10,755 nucleotides of DNA from CAYWTS01 sp964461265 (GCA_964461265.1 CAYWTS010000055.1:1-10755), one strand, 5' to 3'. Positions 1-8,260 are shown, numbered from the stretch's first letter. Numbers and translations are program-made. Notes: generated by a model not told the origin, from the letters alone.

Positions 1-10
1 ATATTAAAAG

Positions 11-17
11 AAAGGAA
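11..17 (+). promoter_or_regulatory. Shine-Dalgarno site before the upstream ATG at 25
   Basis: AAAGGAA, with the AGGA core at 13-16, lies eight bases before the ATG at 25. This is the clearest ribosome binding site in the window. It supports 25, and not 190, as the ancestral start of the large secreted protein, because 190 has no comparable site in front of it. Confidence 0.6.
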
Positions 18-24
18 TTTTAAT

Positions 25-189
25 ATGAAAATACTTATTAAATAACTTACTTTTATTTTAATTCATTCTGTACTTTTAACAGTATATCTTTATCCACAAG
101 ATGATGAAGAACCACCAGCTCCTCTTGAACTTTATTTTTCAAATCACTCTACTAATACAATTTTTTATGTAAGAATTCAACCTATTAGT
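25..189 (+). other. Signal-peptide segment of the beta-helix protein, interrupted by an in-frame TAA
   Basis: The ATG at 25 is in the same frame as the long open frame that follows. It reads MKILIK, then TAA at 43-45, then LTFILIHSVLL and on through TVYLYPQDDEEPP without another stop into the main gene. A lysine-bearing start, a hydrophobic core and a polar stretch after YPQ make a convincing Sec signal peptide, which a type IX secretion cargo must have. There is no ATG, GTG or TTG in this frame between 46 and 189. The TAA differs from TTA (Leu), AAA or CAA by one base. It may be a sequencing or assembly error, a strain-level nonsense mutation, or a genuine pseudogene. Confidence 0.7.
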
Positions 190-3186
190 ATGTTATGTAA
201 TGGTTTTAGTAATGGTTATTATGATTTTTTAGCCTATCGCCGTTCACCAGAGAACTCACCAATGTATTATGATTACATAACTGGAATAAGACTAGATGGA
301 GGGAATATAAAAAATGATTTTATAATAAGCGCGGGGTCAATCGACCAATTTGGCTTAAATCATGATAAGAGTGAAGTAACTAGCATGGCTTATGGTGTTT
401 ATGGTTTTGGCAAATATAAATTAGAATTTTGGTGGGGTGACAATATAGGTGAACCTGATGATACTTGTACTTTTGAACAAGATTACGATTTAAATGCACC
501 AGATACTTGGTTTGGTTTTAAAAATGACGGACCAGCTGGGCCTAGAGTTGAATTTAAAATTGAAAATGCAGGAACTTACAGAAAAATTTCAGATGTAAAC
601 AGACAAATTAAAACATGGGAACACAGACCAGTTCCAAGAGAAAAAATATATGGTCCGCCATCAGGTTACTTTCTTTATGATAATTCAATCGGTTATAATT
701 ATCCTTGGATTCCACTAGACGCAAGGCGCGATTGTTACCAGCCACCCAGACCTGACCAGCGTAATCAAAATTTTTATGACGATAAGCAGAATGGTAATTT
801 AACTTTGAACCTGATGATAAAAAAAGATGTTTATACTCCTAATAGCCTTTTTGGTTTAATGCCACTCGTTATGTCGAAACCATTATTTATAAATATACAT
901 TCTGGTGCTAAATTAAAATTAAGTAATTCTGCTAAACTAACATTAAATACAAATACAGATGTTGGTATTGAAGGCTCGCCAAGCTTTATATTTACAATTA
1001 TGGATGGCACATTAATTTTAGATCCATACTCTAATATTATTGTTAATAATGATACAAAAATAATATTCCATTGTTTTAGTAATTTAGTCATGAATACTGA
1101 TTATTCACAGAATTCAAAGATTTATTTAGTTAATGGTGGCCAATTTTGTAATTTGGGAATGCATGTTACAGGTATATTAGTTATTGAAATACAAGGAATA
1201 AGAAATGGTTGGCAATGCCCTATTATTAACTGCCCTGATAATATTATTAATGATAGTTCGATTGTAACATTGAGTGATAGTGCAAGCTTAGAAATACCAG
1301 ATAACATAACTTTATATTTCCAAGATCCGACAACTGTTCTTAAAATGAACCCAAATTCAGAAATTAAAATGGGTTACAATTCTAAGCTAGTATTTAGTGA
1401 CGGAGCAAGACTTATTGCAGACCATGCAACATTTACTTCTCTATATGCAGGCGGTTCCTGGGATGGGATTTATTTAGAGGATATTTCTAACGATACACTT
1501 ACAAACTGCACAATTGAAAATGCTATTAACGGAGTTAATATTGTTGATAAATCAAGTGCCGGCATAGTCCAGCCCTCAACAGAGATTTCAAACTGCACAT
1601 TTGCTAACTATACCGGCTCTGCTGTGCCAAATGCTTTATATATTTCTAACAGCAATAACGTTCTTGTGCGTAACTGCACATTTGTATCAGATATTGATAA
1701 CGGGTTTGAGACAGGTATTTTAATTCAATACTGCCCGTCAGGTTATTTAAACATCATAGATAATGAACTTGAAAAATGTGAAACAGGAATAGCGGTTGTT
1801 CAGTCATCACCATACATTGCAAGGAACACAATAACAAATAATTCAAGCCATGATAACGGCATATTCCTTGATAATGCCAACGGAACAATAGAATATAATA
1901 TTATTACAGGATATTATAGATCTTTATTAGGATATTACACATCACCCTATGTTTTAAAGAATATTTTTGACAGTCCGTTAAATATCAACTTCGATGTTTA
2001 TTCTAATTCTGTTCCAGTTTTAAGACCATTAAATTCAGGGACAACTCTCTCATGGCTTGGAGGCAATAATACATTTACAGGTAATGCAGATTCATCTGCA
2101 TTACATTTTAAGGACAACTCATATCTCGAAACTGATTCAGGTTATAATGTAATTAGCCAGCCATATACAGAATTTTATGTTGTTGGCAGTTTGCCGGCGG
2201 AATATAATGAAATGCTGACGACATACAATTACTGGGGTGAGGAAACACCAACTCCAGGTAAATTCAACGTTACCGGCGGTGAAGTTATATTTGAACCATA
2301 TCTTGATAACGGTGAACCGCCTCAAACAACAGGATATGATTTAAACAGCATTGGTTTTGATTTATACGATACGGTTTATACACAGTCGCTTGGAGGTGAT
2401 AACCCCTCAGCAGAAAAACTGTTTATGCAAGCATATCGTAAAGAAGTATCAGGGGATTACGTAAATGCTATCAGCTTATATAAGCAGGTAGTAACAAATT
2501 ATAAAAACACTTCTTATTCTGCTATAGCATTAACAAGAGCATTTAACTGTTACGAAAAGAAAAGAAGCAATTTAACAGAATTTCAGAATTTCTCAGTATA
2601 TCTTGGGCAGGTATTTAATAACAACACATTCCCGGTTAAGCTAAGAAAACTTGCGGAGGATTTTGTAATTAAGACAAAAGTCAGAAGATATTTGCTTAAC
2701 GATGCAATAAATGATTATACAAATATGTATCAGCAAAACCAGAATAATTCACAGGGCATTCACGCACTCTTAAACAAACAATGCTTACTTGCAATGCTTC
2801 ATGATACACTTGATAATCCGGGCAGTAATACATATTCGATTATAGCACAGAGGAAGAAAGAAATAATTAATTTATTGAATAATCCTAAGAGTCAGTTAAA
2901 TAATGTTATTTCTAATATAATTCCAAAACAATACAGGTTATATCAAAACTACCCAAATCCGTTCAATCCCGTAACAACCATAAAATATGATTTACCATTT
3001 GAAGGAATTGTGAAAATCACTGTTTATGATATTACAGGCAAGGTTGTTTATTCAAATTACGAATTAAAAACAGCGGGAACTTATTCATTTCTATTTAATG
3101 GTATAAACCTTTCTAGTGGTGTATATTTTTATAAAATCGAGGCAGGGCAATTTACTGATGTGAAACGGATGGTGTTAATTAAATAA
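190..3186 (+). CDS. Secreted beta-helix protein with TPR-like segment and type IX secretion sorting domain
   Basis: The open frame has 998 codons from the ATG at 190, although the natural start is probably at 25 (see the signal-peptide entry). Residues 1 to about 225 are aromatic-rich and not recognised. From about 238 to 715 short repeating strands (SGAKLKLSNSAKLTLN, then NCTIENAINGVNI-like turns) indicate a right-handed parallel beta-helix like those in polysaccharide-binding or -cleaving secreted proteins. The NYWG at 680-683 followed by a FEPYL block is a common end to such domains. Residues about 741-790 (AEKLFMQAYRKEVSGDYVNA) look like a TPR pair, followed by more helix to about 905. 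From 914 the tail YRLYQNYPNPFNP to KRMVLIK is a classical type IX C-terminal sorting domain, cleaved as the protein is secreted or anchored on the surface. No catalytic motif was identified, so an enzymatic role is not claimed. Without the signal peptide, the product starting at 190 would stay in the cytoplasm. Confidence 0.85.
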   Translation: MLCNGFSNGYYDFLAYRRSPENSPMYYDYITGIRLDGGNIKNDFIISAGSIDQFGLNHDKSEVTSMAYGVYGFGKYKLEFWWGDNIGEPDDTCTFEQDYDLNAPDTWFGFKNDGPAGPRVEFKIENAGTYRKISDVNRQIKTWEHRPVPREKIYGPPSGYFLYDNSIGYNYPWIPLDARRDCYQPPRPDQRNQNFYDDKQNGNLTLNLMIKKDVYTPNSLFGLMPLVMSKPLFINIHSGAKLKLSNSAKLTLNTNTDVGIEGSPSFIFTIMDGTLILDPYSNIIVNNDTKIIFHCFSNLVMNTDYSQNSKIYLVNGGQFCNLGMHVTGILVIEIQGIRNGWQCPIINCPDNIINDSSIVTLSDSASLEIPDNITLYFQDPTTVLKMNPNSEIKMGYNSKLVFSDGARLIADHATFTSLYAGGSWDGIYLEDISNDTLTNCTIENAINGVNIVDKSSAGIVQPSTEISNCTFANYTGSAVPNALYISNSNNVLVRNCTFVSDIDNGFETGILIQYCPSGYLNIIDNELEKCETGIAVVQSSPYIARNTITNNSSHDNGIFLDNANGTIEYNIITGYYRSLLGYYTSPYVLKNIFDSPLNINFDVYSNSVPVLRPLNSGTTLSWLGGNNTFTGNADSSALHFKDNSYLETDSGYNVISQPYTEFYVVGSLPAEYNEMLTTYNYWGEETPTPGKFNVTGGEVIFEPYLDNGEPPQTTGYDLNSIGFDLYDTVYTQSLGGDNPSAEKLFMQAYRKEVSGDYVNAISLYKQVVTNYKNTSYSAIALTRAFNCYEKKRSNLTEFQNFSVYLGQVFNNNTFPVKLRKLAEDFVIKTKVRRYLLNDAINDYTNMYQQNQNNSQGIHALLNKQCLLAMLHDTLDNPGSNTYSIIAQRKKEIINLLNNPKSQLNNVISNIIPKQYRLYQNYPNPFNPVTTIKYDLPFEGIVKITVYDITGKVVYSNYELKTAGTYSFLFNGINLSSGVYFYKIEAGQFTDVKRMVLIK

Positions 3187-3213
3187 TATTAAACAGATTT
3201 ATAAAAAATTATA

Positions 3214-3246
3214 CCTGACAGGTTTTAGAAACATGTCAGGATTTTT
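3214..3246. terminator. Probable bidirectional terminator between convergent genes
   Basis: CCTGACA at 3214-3220 pairs with TGTCAGG at 3234-3240. Inside these arms, after one mismatch, GTTT pairs with AAAC around a TAG loop. On the + strand the stem is followed by ATTTTT. On the - strand it is followed by TATAATTTTTT. The stem sits 27 bases after the stop of the beta-helix gene and 17 bases beyond the stop of the convergent cytochrome-porin gene, so it can serve both. Confidence 0.75.
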
Positions 3247-3263
3247 AATTAATATCTTGTATA

Positions 3264-4466
3264 TCAGAAATAAAATTTAAATACAGCCTGGTACTCGTTA
3301 TTTTTAATATCGGTTGACGGGTTTTGTTTTTTTAGCCCGGGTTCTTCAATTACGCGGTAAACCGCTTCTATTTCAAGTCCTGTCATAGGGTAAACAATTG
3401 CACCAAAGCTGTATCTTCTTCTTTTTTGTGAGTTGGTTTGGTCGCCAAGCTGGGGATTGTAATCTTCGAATTGAAACTTAAGTTCCAATCCTTTGATAAC
3501 TCTTATATCAATTTCACTGAAAATCATTTTCGAGTCAATCTTAGTATTAACACTGTCACGAATCTGGAGCCGGTTATAGCTTATTTCTCCGAGAATGGCA
3601 ACCCTATCGAACAATCCTATAGAAAGAAATGCTGCACCTATATTTTTTAGTGCATTAACATTGTTTTGAGTGTCATATTTAAAGGGATTAGATATAAATG
3701 AACCACCAATACCAAAGGCATATCTCCCGTTTTTACTTGCCCATCTGAAATCACCTGTTGTTGTAAACTGTTTCTGTGCATCGAAATCATAACTGTTGTT
3801 TGCTCTGCCGTTCTTATCATAACTTGTTCCGTTAGAAATGCCTGCTGTCAGAGTAAAGTAGCTTGGAGATATCCCCACTTCTATACCGGCATCGGCTGCA
3901 TAAGGAGTATAAAAATCATTATACATACGGTTATATGCACGATGTTCGGCAATTCTTAAACCAAAATTAGGAATAAAACGTCCAACTTTGAAAAACAATC
4001 CCGCCGGTAAGTTTGAAACCATACCGTATATTTCGGATTTTACTGCAAAAGTTGTATAGGGATAGTCGTTTGCCGGAATGTTAAATGCCGGTGCTATTAC
4101 AAGGTGTAAATACTTATTCATCTTTGCATATATATACAAATCGGACTGCATCTGAAAGAATGAATTAAGGTCAGGGTTCCCTTCACCTCTCTGAATATCA
4201 ACAAACATCATTCTCATATCGGCACCTATCTGAATACCTTTTGTAAGCTGGGTATTAAACTCCATACTCTCATTCGCTTTCTTCAGTGGCTTCAGGAAAA
4301 GGTTCTCTTTAGCATATTTAAGTCCGTATGCATTCCTGATTCCGCTGCCATCCGGATTTACGTGACAACTCATGCATTTTTCACCTGTTAATGCAGCAAA
4401 TTTAGGATATGCTAATGTTAATACCGGCAGTAAAAAAATTGTGACAAAAATAAAAATTTTCTTCAT
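3264..4466 (-). CDS. Monohaem c-type cytochrome fused to an outer-membrane beta-barrel (Cyc2-like architecture)
   Basis: The product has 400 residues and stops at TGA. Residues 1-19 (MKKIFIFVTIFLLPVLTLA) are a clear Sec signal peptide. A single haem c site, C31-M-S-C34-H35, follows in the context FAALTGEKCMSCHVNPDGSG and then RNAYG. The remaining 350 or so residues alternate polar and hydrophobic positions with many Tyr and Phe. They include a porin-like VGRFIPNFGLR segment and end in FKFYF, a typical last barrel strand with terminal Phe. Cyc2 iron-oxidising cytochrome-porins share this order (signal peptide, one CXXCH, barrel) and similar length. The haem flank NPDGSGIRNAYG is not one I can assign to Cyc2, so the match is architectural. 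Likely role by inference: moving electrons across the outer membrane. Alternatively it is a porin with a haem-bearing plug. No haem-lyase or multihaem partner lies nearby. The gene is divergent from the MsbA-type exporter with a 141-base spacer and has no obvious Shine-Dalgarno sequence. Confidence 0.8.
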   Translation of the reverse strand: MKKIFIFVTIFLLPVLTLAYPKFAALTGEKCMSCHVNPDGSGIRNAYGLKYAKENLFLKPLKKANESMEFNTQLTKGIQIGADMRMMFVDIQRGEGNPDLNSFFQMQSDLYIYAKMNKYLHLVIAPAFNIPANDYPYTTFAVKSEIYGMVSNLPAGLFFKVGRFIPNFGLRIAEHRAYNRMYNDFYTPYAADAGIEVGISPSYFTLTAGISNGTSYDKNGRANNSYDFDAQKQFTTTGDFRWASKNGRYAFGIGGSFISNPFKYDTQNNVNALKNIGAAFLSIGLFDRVAILGEISYNRLQIRDSVNTKIDSKMIFSEIDIRVIKGLELKFQFEDYNPQLGDQTNSQKRRRYSFGAIVYPMTGLEIEAVYRVIEEPGLKKQNPSTDIKNNEYQAVFKFYF

Positions 4467-4607
4467 TTAATTTGTTTTAATTAAAAAAATTCCTGCAATA
4501 TCAAGTAATTTGTTGATAAAAGCAAATATTTTATTTTTTGAGTATATTCACACTTATCCTGTAACTTTCCTTTTACATTAATCCATTTCAGGTTATTTTA
4601 GTAACGA
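4467..4607. promoter_or_regulatory. Divergent promoter region
   Basis: This AT-rich 141-base spacer lies between two divergent starts, so both promoters must be here or further inside. On the + strand TTG at 4510-4512 or 4513-4515 followed by TATTTTTTG at 4532-4540 loosely resembles the Bacteroidota -33/-7 pattern, but the spacing within the -7 element is off by one. No convincing operator palindrome was seen. Neither flanking ATG has a good Shine-Dalgarno sequence. The exact promoter positions are not supported. Confidence 0.25.
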
Positions 4608-6370
4608 ATGAAAGAATACCTAAGGTTAGTAAAGCTTTTGAAACCTTATAAAGGCTTATTAATACTATCGTTTGTATTAATACTTTTCTATTCACTTGCT
4701 AATGCTCTATCGGTTTATTTATCAATTCCGCTTCTAAAAACGCTATTCTTAAGCGGAAGTGATACACTATCAACTACAGTCAGCAGTACTTCAGGTTTTA
4801 TAGACAGACTGCGGATCTCATTTGATTCCTTCATTTTTTCAGGCAGCGATAAATATTCAGCTCTAGTAAAAGTCTGCATATTAATGCTTTCGGCTTACCT
4901 GTTGAAAAATCTATTCGGATATCTGCAATCTATTCTCACTCAGTACGCCGAAAAATCATTAGTTACCGATATAAGAAGAAAATTATACCGTAAATTCAAT
5001 ACCCTGTCGCTAAAATACTTCAGTGAAAAGCGTGCAGGCGATATCATATCAAGGCTTGTTACTGACGTTAATCTTTTACAGAACACAATTTCGGTAACGT
5101 TCACTAACCTTCTGAAAGACCCGGCTGTACTGATTATTTTCTTTCTGATGGCGTTGTACCTTAGCTGGAAGCTGACACTGCTTTCAATAATCATAATCCC
5201 CATTTCGATGGTTTTGATAATCAAGATAGGACGAAAGCTGAGGAAATACAGCGAAAGATTACAGGAAAAACTTGCTGAATTTACATCAACAATTTCAGAA
5301 ACTATATACGGCAGCAAAATCATACGTGCATTCTCAACCGAAGACTATGAGAACAAACGATTCGATAAAAAACTGAAAGATTACTTTAAGACGATAATGA
5401 AAACCGCTTATTACAGCGACCTGACAAGTCCGTTAACCGAATACGTTTCGGTATGCATAGGCGTATTTATTATCTGGTATGGCGGACGTGAGATTTTGCT
5501 CGGTTCAACATTAAACCCTGAAGAATTTATCGGTTTTCTTATCATAATATTCCAGTTAATGACTCCTATAAAGGATTTAAGCACCGTCAATAACAGGATA
5601 CAGGAAGCTTCGGCTGCTGCTAAAAGGGTTTTCGAGATACTTGACCTTAAATCGGATATTACAGAAAAACCCGGAGCTATAACCAAACTAGCATTTGAAA
5701 ATGAAATTGAATTCAGAAATGTATCATTCAGTTACGAACAGGATGGCAGGCTGATTCTTGATAATATAAATCTGAAAATAAAAAAATTCGAGAAAATTGC
5801 TATTGTAGGATTAAGCGGTGTCGGGAAATCAACATTTGTTGACCTGCTTCCGAGATTCTTCGACGTAACATCGGGAAGTATTTTCATTGACGGAACAAAC
5901 ATTAAAGATATTAAATTAAATTCTCTGAGAAGATTATTCGGAATAGTTACACAGGAAATAATTTTATTCAACGATACGATTGCTAATAATATTTCATACG
6001 GGAGCGAAAATATCCCGTTCGAACTAATTACTGATGCAGCAAAAAATGCCAACGCACACGATTTTATTATGGATACCGAGAACGGTTACAATACAATAAT
6101 AGGTGAACGCGGGCTTAAGCTTTCAGGCGGTCAGAAGCAGCGTATAGCAATAGCAAGGGCTCTGCTGAAAGGGGCACCTATAATGATTTTCGATGAAGCA
6201 ACATCATCGCTTGATACCGAATCGGAAGTGCTGATCCAGCAGGCAATCGAACGGCTGATACAGAACAACACTTCTATAGTTATTGCACACCGTTTATCAA
6301 CAATACGCAATGCCGACAGAATTATAGTTCTGCACGAGGGTAAAATAGATAACGTTGGCACACACGATGA
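4608..6370 (+). CDS. MsbA-type lipid A/lipid exporter ABC half-transporter, 3' end lost in gap
   Basis: This is an ABC half-transporter with an N-terminal membrane domain (hydrophobic helices near 17-44, 86-110, 168-205 and 279-322) and a complete ATP-binding domain. Walker A is GLSGVGKST at 401-409, the Q-loop is in VTQEIILFNDT, the signature LSGGQ is at 505-509, Walker B is PIMIFDEA at 524-531, and the H-loop His is 561. The order and length fit the MsbA group, which flips lipid A-core from the inner to the outer leaflet of the inner membrane. Other lipid or peptide exporters of the same subfamily cannot be excluded. The 587 full codons before the gap end in GTHD plus a partial GAN (Asp or Glu). 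Relatives usually continue a further 15-30 residues, so only the tip is missing. The downstream glycan genes fit a lipopolysaccharide export role. Confidence 0.88.
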
Positions 6371-6470
6371 NNNNNNNNNNNNNNNNNNNNNNNNNNNNNN
6401 NNNNNNNNNNNNNNNNNNNNNNNNNNNNNNNNNNNNNNNNNNNNNNNNNNNNNNNNNNNNNNNNNNNNNN
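6371..6470. other. Scaffold gap of 100 N
   Basis: Exactly 100 unknown bases, the usual placeholder for a gap of unknown size. The left side stops near the end of an ABC transporter and the right side begins in the middle of an O-antigen ligase. The real missing sequence should therefore hold the transporter's last 15-30 codons and roughly 200-250 codons of the ligase, about 600 bases or more, and perhaps further genes. Confidence 0.95.
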
Positions 6471-7061
6471 ATTGCATTTGTCTTCACATTCTTTTTACTG
6501 TTCAAAAATAAAATTAAATGGTATTATATAACTGCACTGTTTACAATTGTTGTTTTTTCGGTAATCTACGCTTTCAGCGACAATCCTCATTTATTAAAGC
6601 AAAGAATCAGTGACCCTCTTAACCTATCCAGCAGAGAGTACCTGTGGAAAGGCGGAACAGAACTTTTAGGCAAACATCCTTTCTTAGGATTCGGACCCAA
6701 AACTTTTAAGGAAATTTTCCAATACCAAAACGAAGTTGCCGACAAAGATATAGGCGGATGGCATAATGATTTCCTTGAAGTATATCTGGAAAGCGGAATT
6801 GCTGCACTGGTTATTTTAATTACCGTATATTTTTTGGTATACTGGAAAGGAATTAAATCCCTCATAAGAAACAAAGCTCCGTCATTACAAAGAGATTTAC
6901 TGTTCACGTCGCTGCTTAATATTTCAGGGCTTTTACTTGTTGGCTTAACCTGGGGAGTACTTTTCCCTGCAGTACTTCAAATATTTACAGCTTTTAACCT
7001 TGCAATTTTTGGAAGCGTGGTCAGGAAATTCACGGAATCAAAACCTGATACTGTTACATGA
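6471..7061 (+). CDS. O-antigen ligase/polymerase family protein (Wzy_C type), 5' end lost in gap
   Basis: The visible C-terminal 196 residues carry the family's hallmarks. Membrane helices start right after the gap. A periplasmic loop then contains the Arg in LSSREYLWKGG, the HPFLGFGPKTF motif and the His in GGWHNDFLEVYLESG, followed by two more hydrophobic segments (AALVILITVYFLVYW and LLNISGLLLVGLTWGVLF). Proteins of this family (WaaL ligases and Wzy polymerases) are usually about 400-450 residues, so around half is missing. WaaL joins undecaprenyl-linked glycan to lipid A-core in the periplasm. Sequence alone does not separate ligase from polymerase, but the neighbours (exporter and core-type glycosyltransferase) lean towards ligase. 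It shares a reading frame with the upstream ABC gene across the gap only by chance. Its TGA overlaps the next start as ATGA. Confidence 0.85.
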   Translation: MAFVFTFFLLFKNKIKWYYITALFTIVVFSVIYAFSDNPHLLKQRISDPLNLSSREYLWKGGTELLGKHPFLGFGPKTFKEIFQYQNEVADKDIGGWHNDFLEVYLESGIAALVILITVYFLVYWKGIKSLIRNKAPSLQRDLLFTSLLNISGLLLVGLTWGVLFPAVLQIFTAFNLAIFGSVVRKFTESKPDTVT

Positions 7062-7816
7062 AGATTAGCGTCATTATCATAACTTATAATGAAAGCGAAA
7101 ATATCAGGGAATGCCTTGAAACGGTTAAGTGGGCAGATGAAATTATTATTATCGATTCAGGAAGCACCGATGATACCTTTACTGCTGCCGGGAAATATAC
7201 CGATAACATATTTGTTTATCCTGACCTTTCTTACGGGGCAAAACGTAACATAGGTTTTGAAAAGGCAAGCAGCGACTGGATTTTATGGATCGATACTGAT
7301 GAAAGGGTAACAAATGAACTAAAGGATGAAATACTCTCGATTATCAAACATCCCCGTTACGATGCCTACATGATTAACCGGAAAAGTTTTTTCCTGAATA
7401 AATTTATTAAACACTGCGGCTGGTACCCCGATTATACACTGCGTTTATTTAAAAAATCATTAGGTTTAAAATTTAACAAAGTAAGAGTACATGAAAAAAT
7501 TAACTATGAGGGGAAAACAGGCAGTCTGAGTAATGAAATAATACATTATACCGATACCACTTTGCAGCATTACCTTACGAAGATGAATAACTATACAACA
7601 CTCAGCGCAATGGATTTATTTGACTCAGGCAAAAGAGCAGGTATTTTTGATATTATTTTTAGACCTGTTTTTACGTTTATTAAGATGTATTTTTTAAAAG
7701 CAGGATTTCTTGACGGTTTTACCGGGCTTGAACTCTGCATTTATTCATCTTTTCATGTTTTAACAAAGTATTCTAAACTTTACCATATAAATAAGCAAAA
7801 CAATGGAATCAGCTGA
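7058..7816 (+). CDS. Family 2 glycosyltransferase, WaaE-like (lipopolysaccharide core)
   Basis: This 252-residue protein has a GT-A fold start, MKISVIIITYNESENI. The nucleotide-sugar site is D33-SGSTDD-T40, and the metal-binding D79-T-D81 sits in WILWIDTDERV, followed by E82. The compact size, the short AKRNIGFEKASSDW stretch and the C-terminal hydrophobic, membrane-attaching segment (IIFRPVFTFIKMYFLKAGFL) match the WaaE/KdtX group, which adds a beta-linked glucose or similar sugar to the inner core of lipopolysaccharide. The exact sugar and linkage cannot be read from sequence. It acts on the cytoplasmic face of the inner membrane. Translation is probably coupled to the ligase gene through the ATGA overlap at 7058-7061, and its own end overlaps the next gene by 14 bases. 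Confidence 0.88.
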   Translation: MKISVIIITYNESENIRECLETVKWADEIIIIDSGSTDDTFTAAGKYTDNIFVYPDLSYGAKRNIGFEKASSDWILWIDTDERVTNELKDEILSIIKHPRYDAYMINRKSFFLNKFIKHCGWYPDYTLRLFKKSLGLKFNKVRVHEKINYEGKTGSLSNEIIHYTDTTLQHYLTKMNNYTTLSAMDLFDSGKRAGIFDIIFRPVFTFIKMYFLKAGFLDGFTGLELCIYSSFHVLTKYSKLYHINKQNNGIS

Positions 7817-8141
7817 TAAAAATACACAGTTATTTGTTTACCTTGTCGGTTCATTCGAACTCTCTGCTATGCAGTTTATGGGTAAAATTAAAAATCCCGT
7901 TACCGATAAAATTGAAAAAAACCTGGAACAGGCACAGTTTTCTATAGATATGCTCGATATGCTTAAAATAAAGACAAAGGGAAATTTACAGAATTATGAA
8001 GAAAAATTACTTGATAATGTACTCGGACAGCTTAAAATGAACTATGTAGATGAAGCGGAAAAAGATAAACAACAAACGAATAAGGAACAAAATTCATCTT
8101 CCAAGAACACGGGTAATACAGAGGAAGAAAAAATAAACTGA
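7803..8141 (+). CDS. DUF1844 family protein
   Basis: This is a small soluble protein of 112 residues without signal peptide or membrane helix. Residues about 8-85 match the DUF1844 pattern: FVYLVGSFELSAMQFMGKI near the start, then NLEQAQFSIDMLDMLKIKTKGN, then EEKLLDNVLGQLKMNYV. The family is mostly alpha-helical and has no established function. The last 25 or so residues (from EAEKDKQQ) are a charged, Gln/Asn/Ser-rich, probably disordered tail. The ATG at 7803 lies inside the end of the glycosyltransferase gene (14-base overlap), which points to coupled translation as the last gene of the envelope cluster. There is no visible Shine-Dalgarno sequence. The family call is from recalled pattern, not from a search. 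Confidence 0.85.
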   Translation: MESADKNTQLFVYLVGSFELSAMQFMGKIKNPVTDKIEKNLEQAQFSIDMLDMLKIKTKGNLQNYEEKLLDNVLGQLKMNYVDEAEKDKQQTNKEQNSSSKNTGNTEEEKIN

Positions 8142-8197
8142 TTCACTCTGGCTTATGGTTGTACTGCGGAAGTTGTAAAAAAAAATATCTATTAACA

Positions 8198-8260
8198 AAC
8201 CGTTAAAACGGTTCAATAAATTAAATTTATTCTTGCAACCCCTAACTAAAGTCAGGGGGT
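8198..8260. repeat. Pair of small palindromes, REP/REPIN-like
   Basis: The 202-base spacer between the DUF1844 gene and nadK holds two hairpins 25 bases apart. AACCGTT at 8198-8204 pairs with AACGGTT at 8207-8213. CCCCT at 8239-8243 pairs with AGGGG at 8254-8258, with one A.C mismatch and two more pairs inside around a TAAA loop. Neither is followed by a T tract, so they are poor intrinsic terminators. Two unlike GC-tipped palindromes in an AT-rich spacer resemble REP-type doublets mobilised by RAYT transposases, which is a guess without genome-wide copies. The rest of the spacer shows no gene. Confidence 0.45.

Noticed and set aside
190..1380. The first third of the beta-helix gene looks more AT-rich than the rest, as if from another source
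   Set aside because: Rough counts in sample blocks overlapped with those of other genes, so no clear shift could be supported by eye.
831..2325. Three short - strand open frames under the beta-helix gene
   Set aside because: They are shadows of an AT-rich coding frame, with no start signals and no family features.
3438..3650. A 70-codon + strand open frame under the cytochrome-porin gene
   Set aside because: It is opposite a gene with a clear signal peptide, haem motif and barrel end, and has no features of its own.
4940..6907. Several - strand open frames of 90-127 codons under the exporter and ligase
   Set aside because: They lie opposite well-supported conserved genes, show no recognisable domains, and one of them crosses the N run.
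4608..7061. A single 817-residue ABC transporter-O-antigen ligase fusion protein
   Set aside because: The frame passes through 100 N. The two parts belong to unrelated families and each is truncated exactly at the gap.
8144..8205. Short frame reading WLYCGSCKKKYLL in the spacer, suggestive of a zinc-ribbon remnant
   Set aside because: Only about 20 codons, no start codon and one CXXC pair. It is easily explained by chance.
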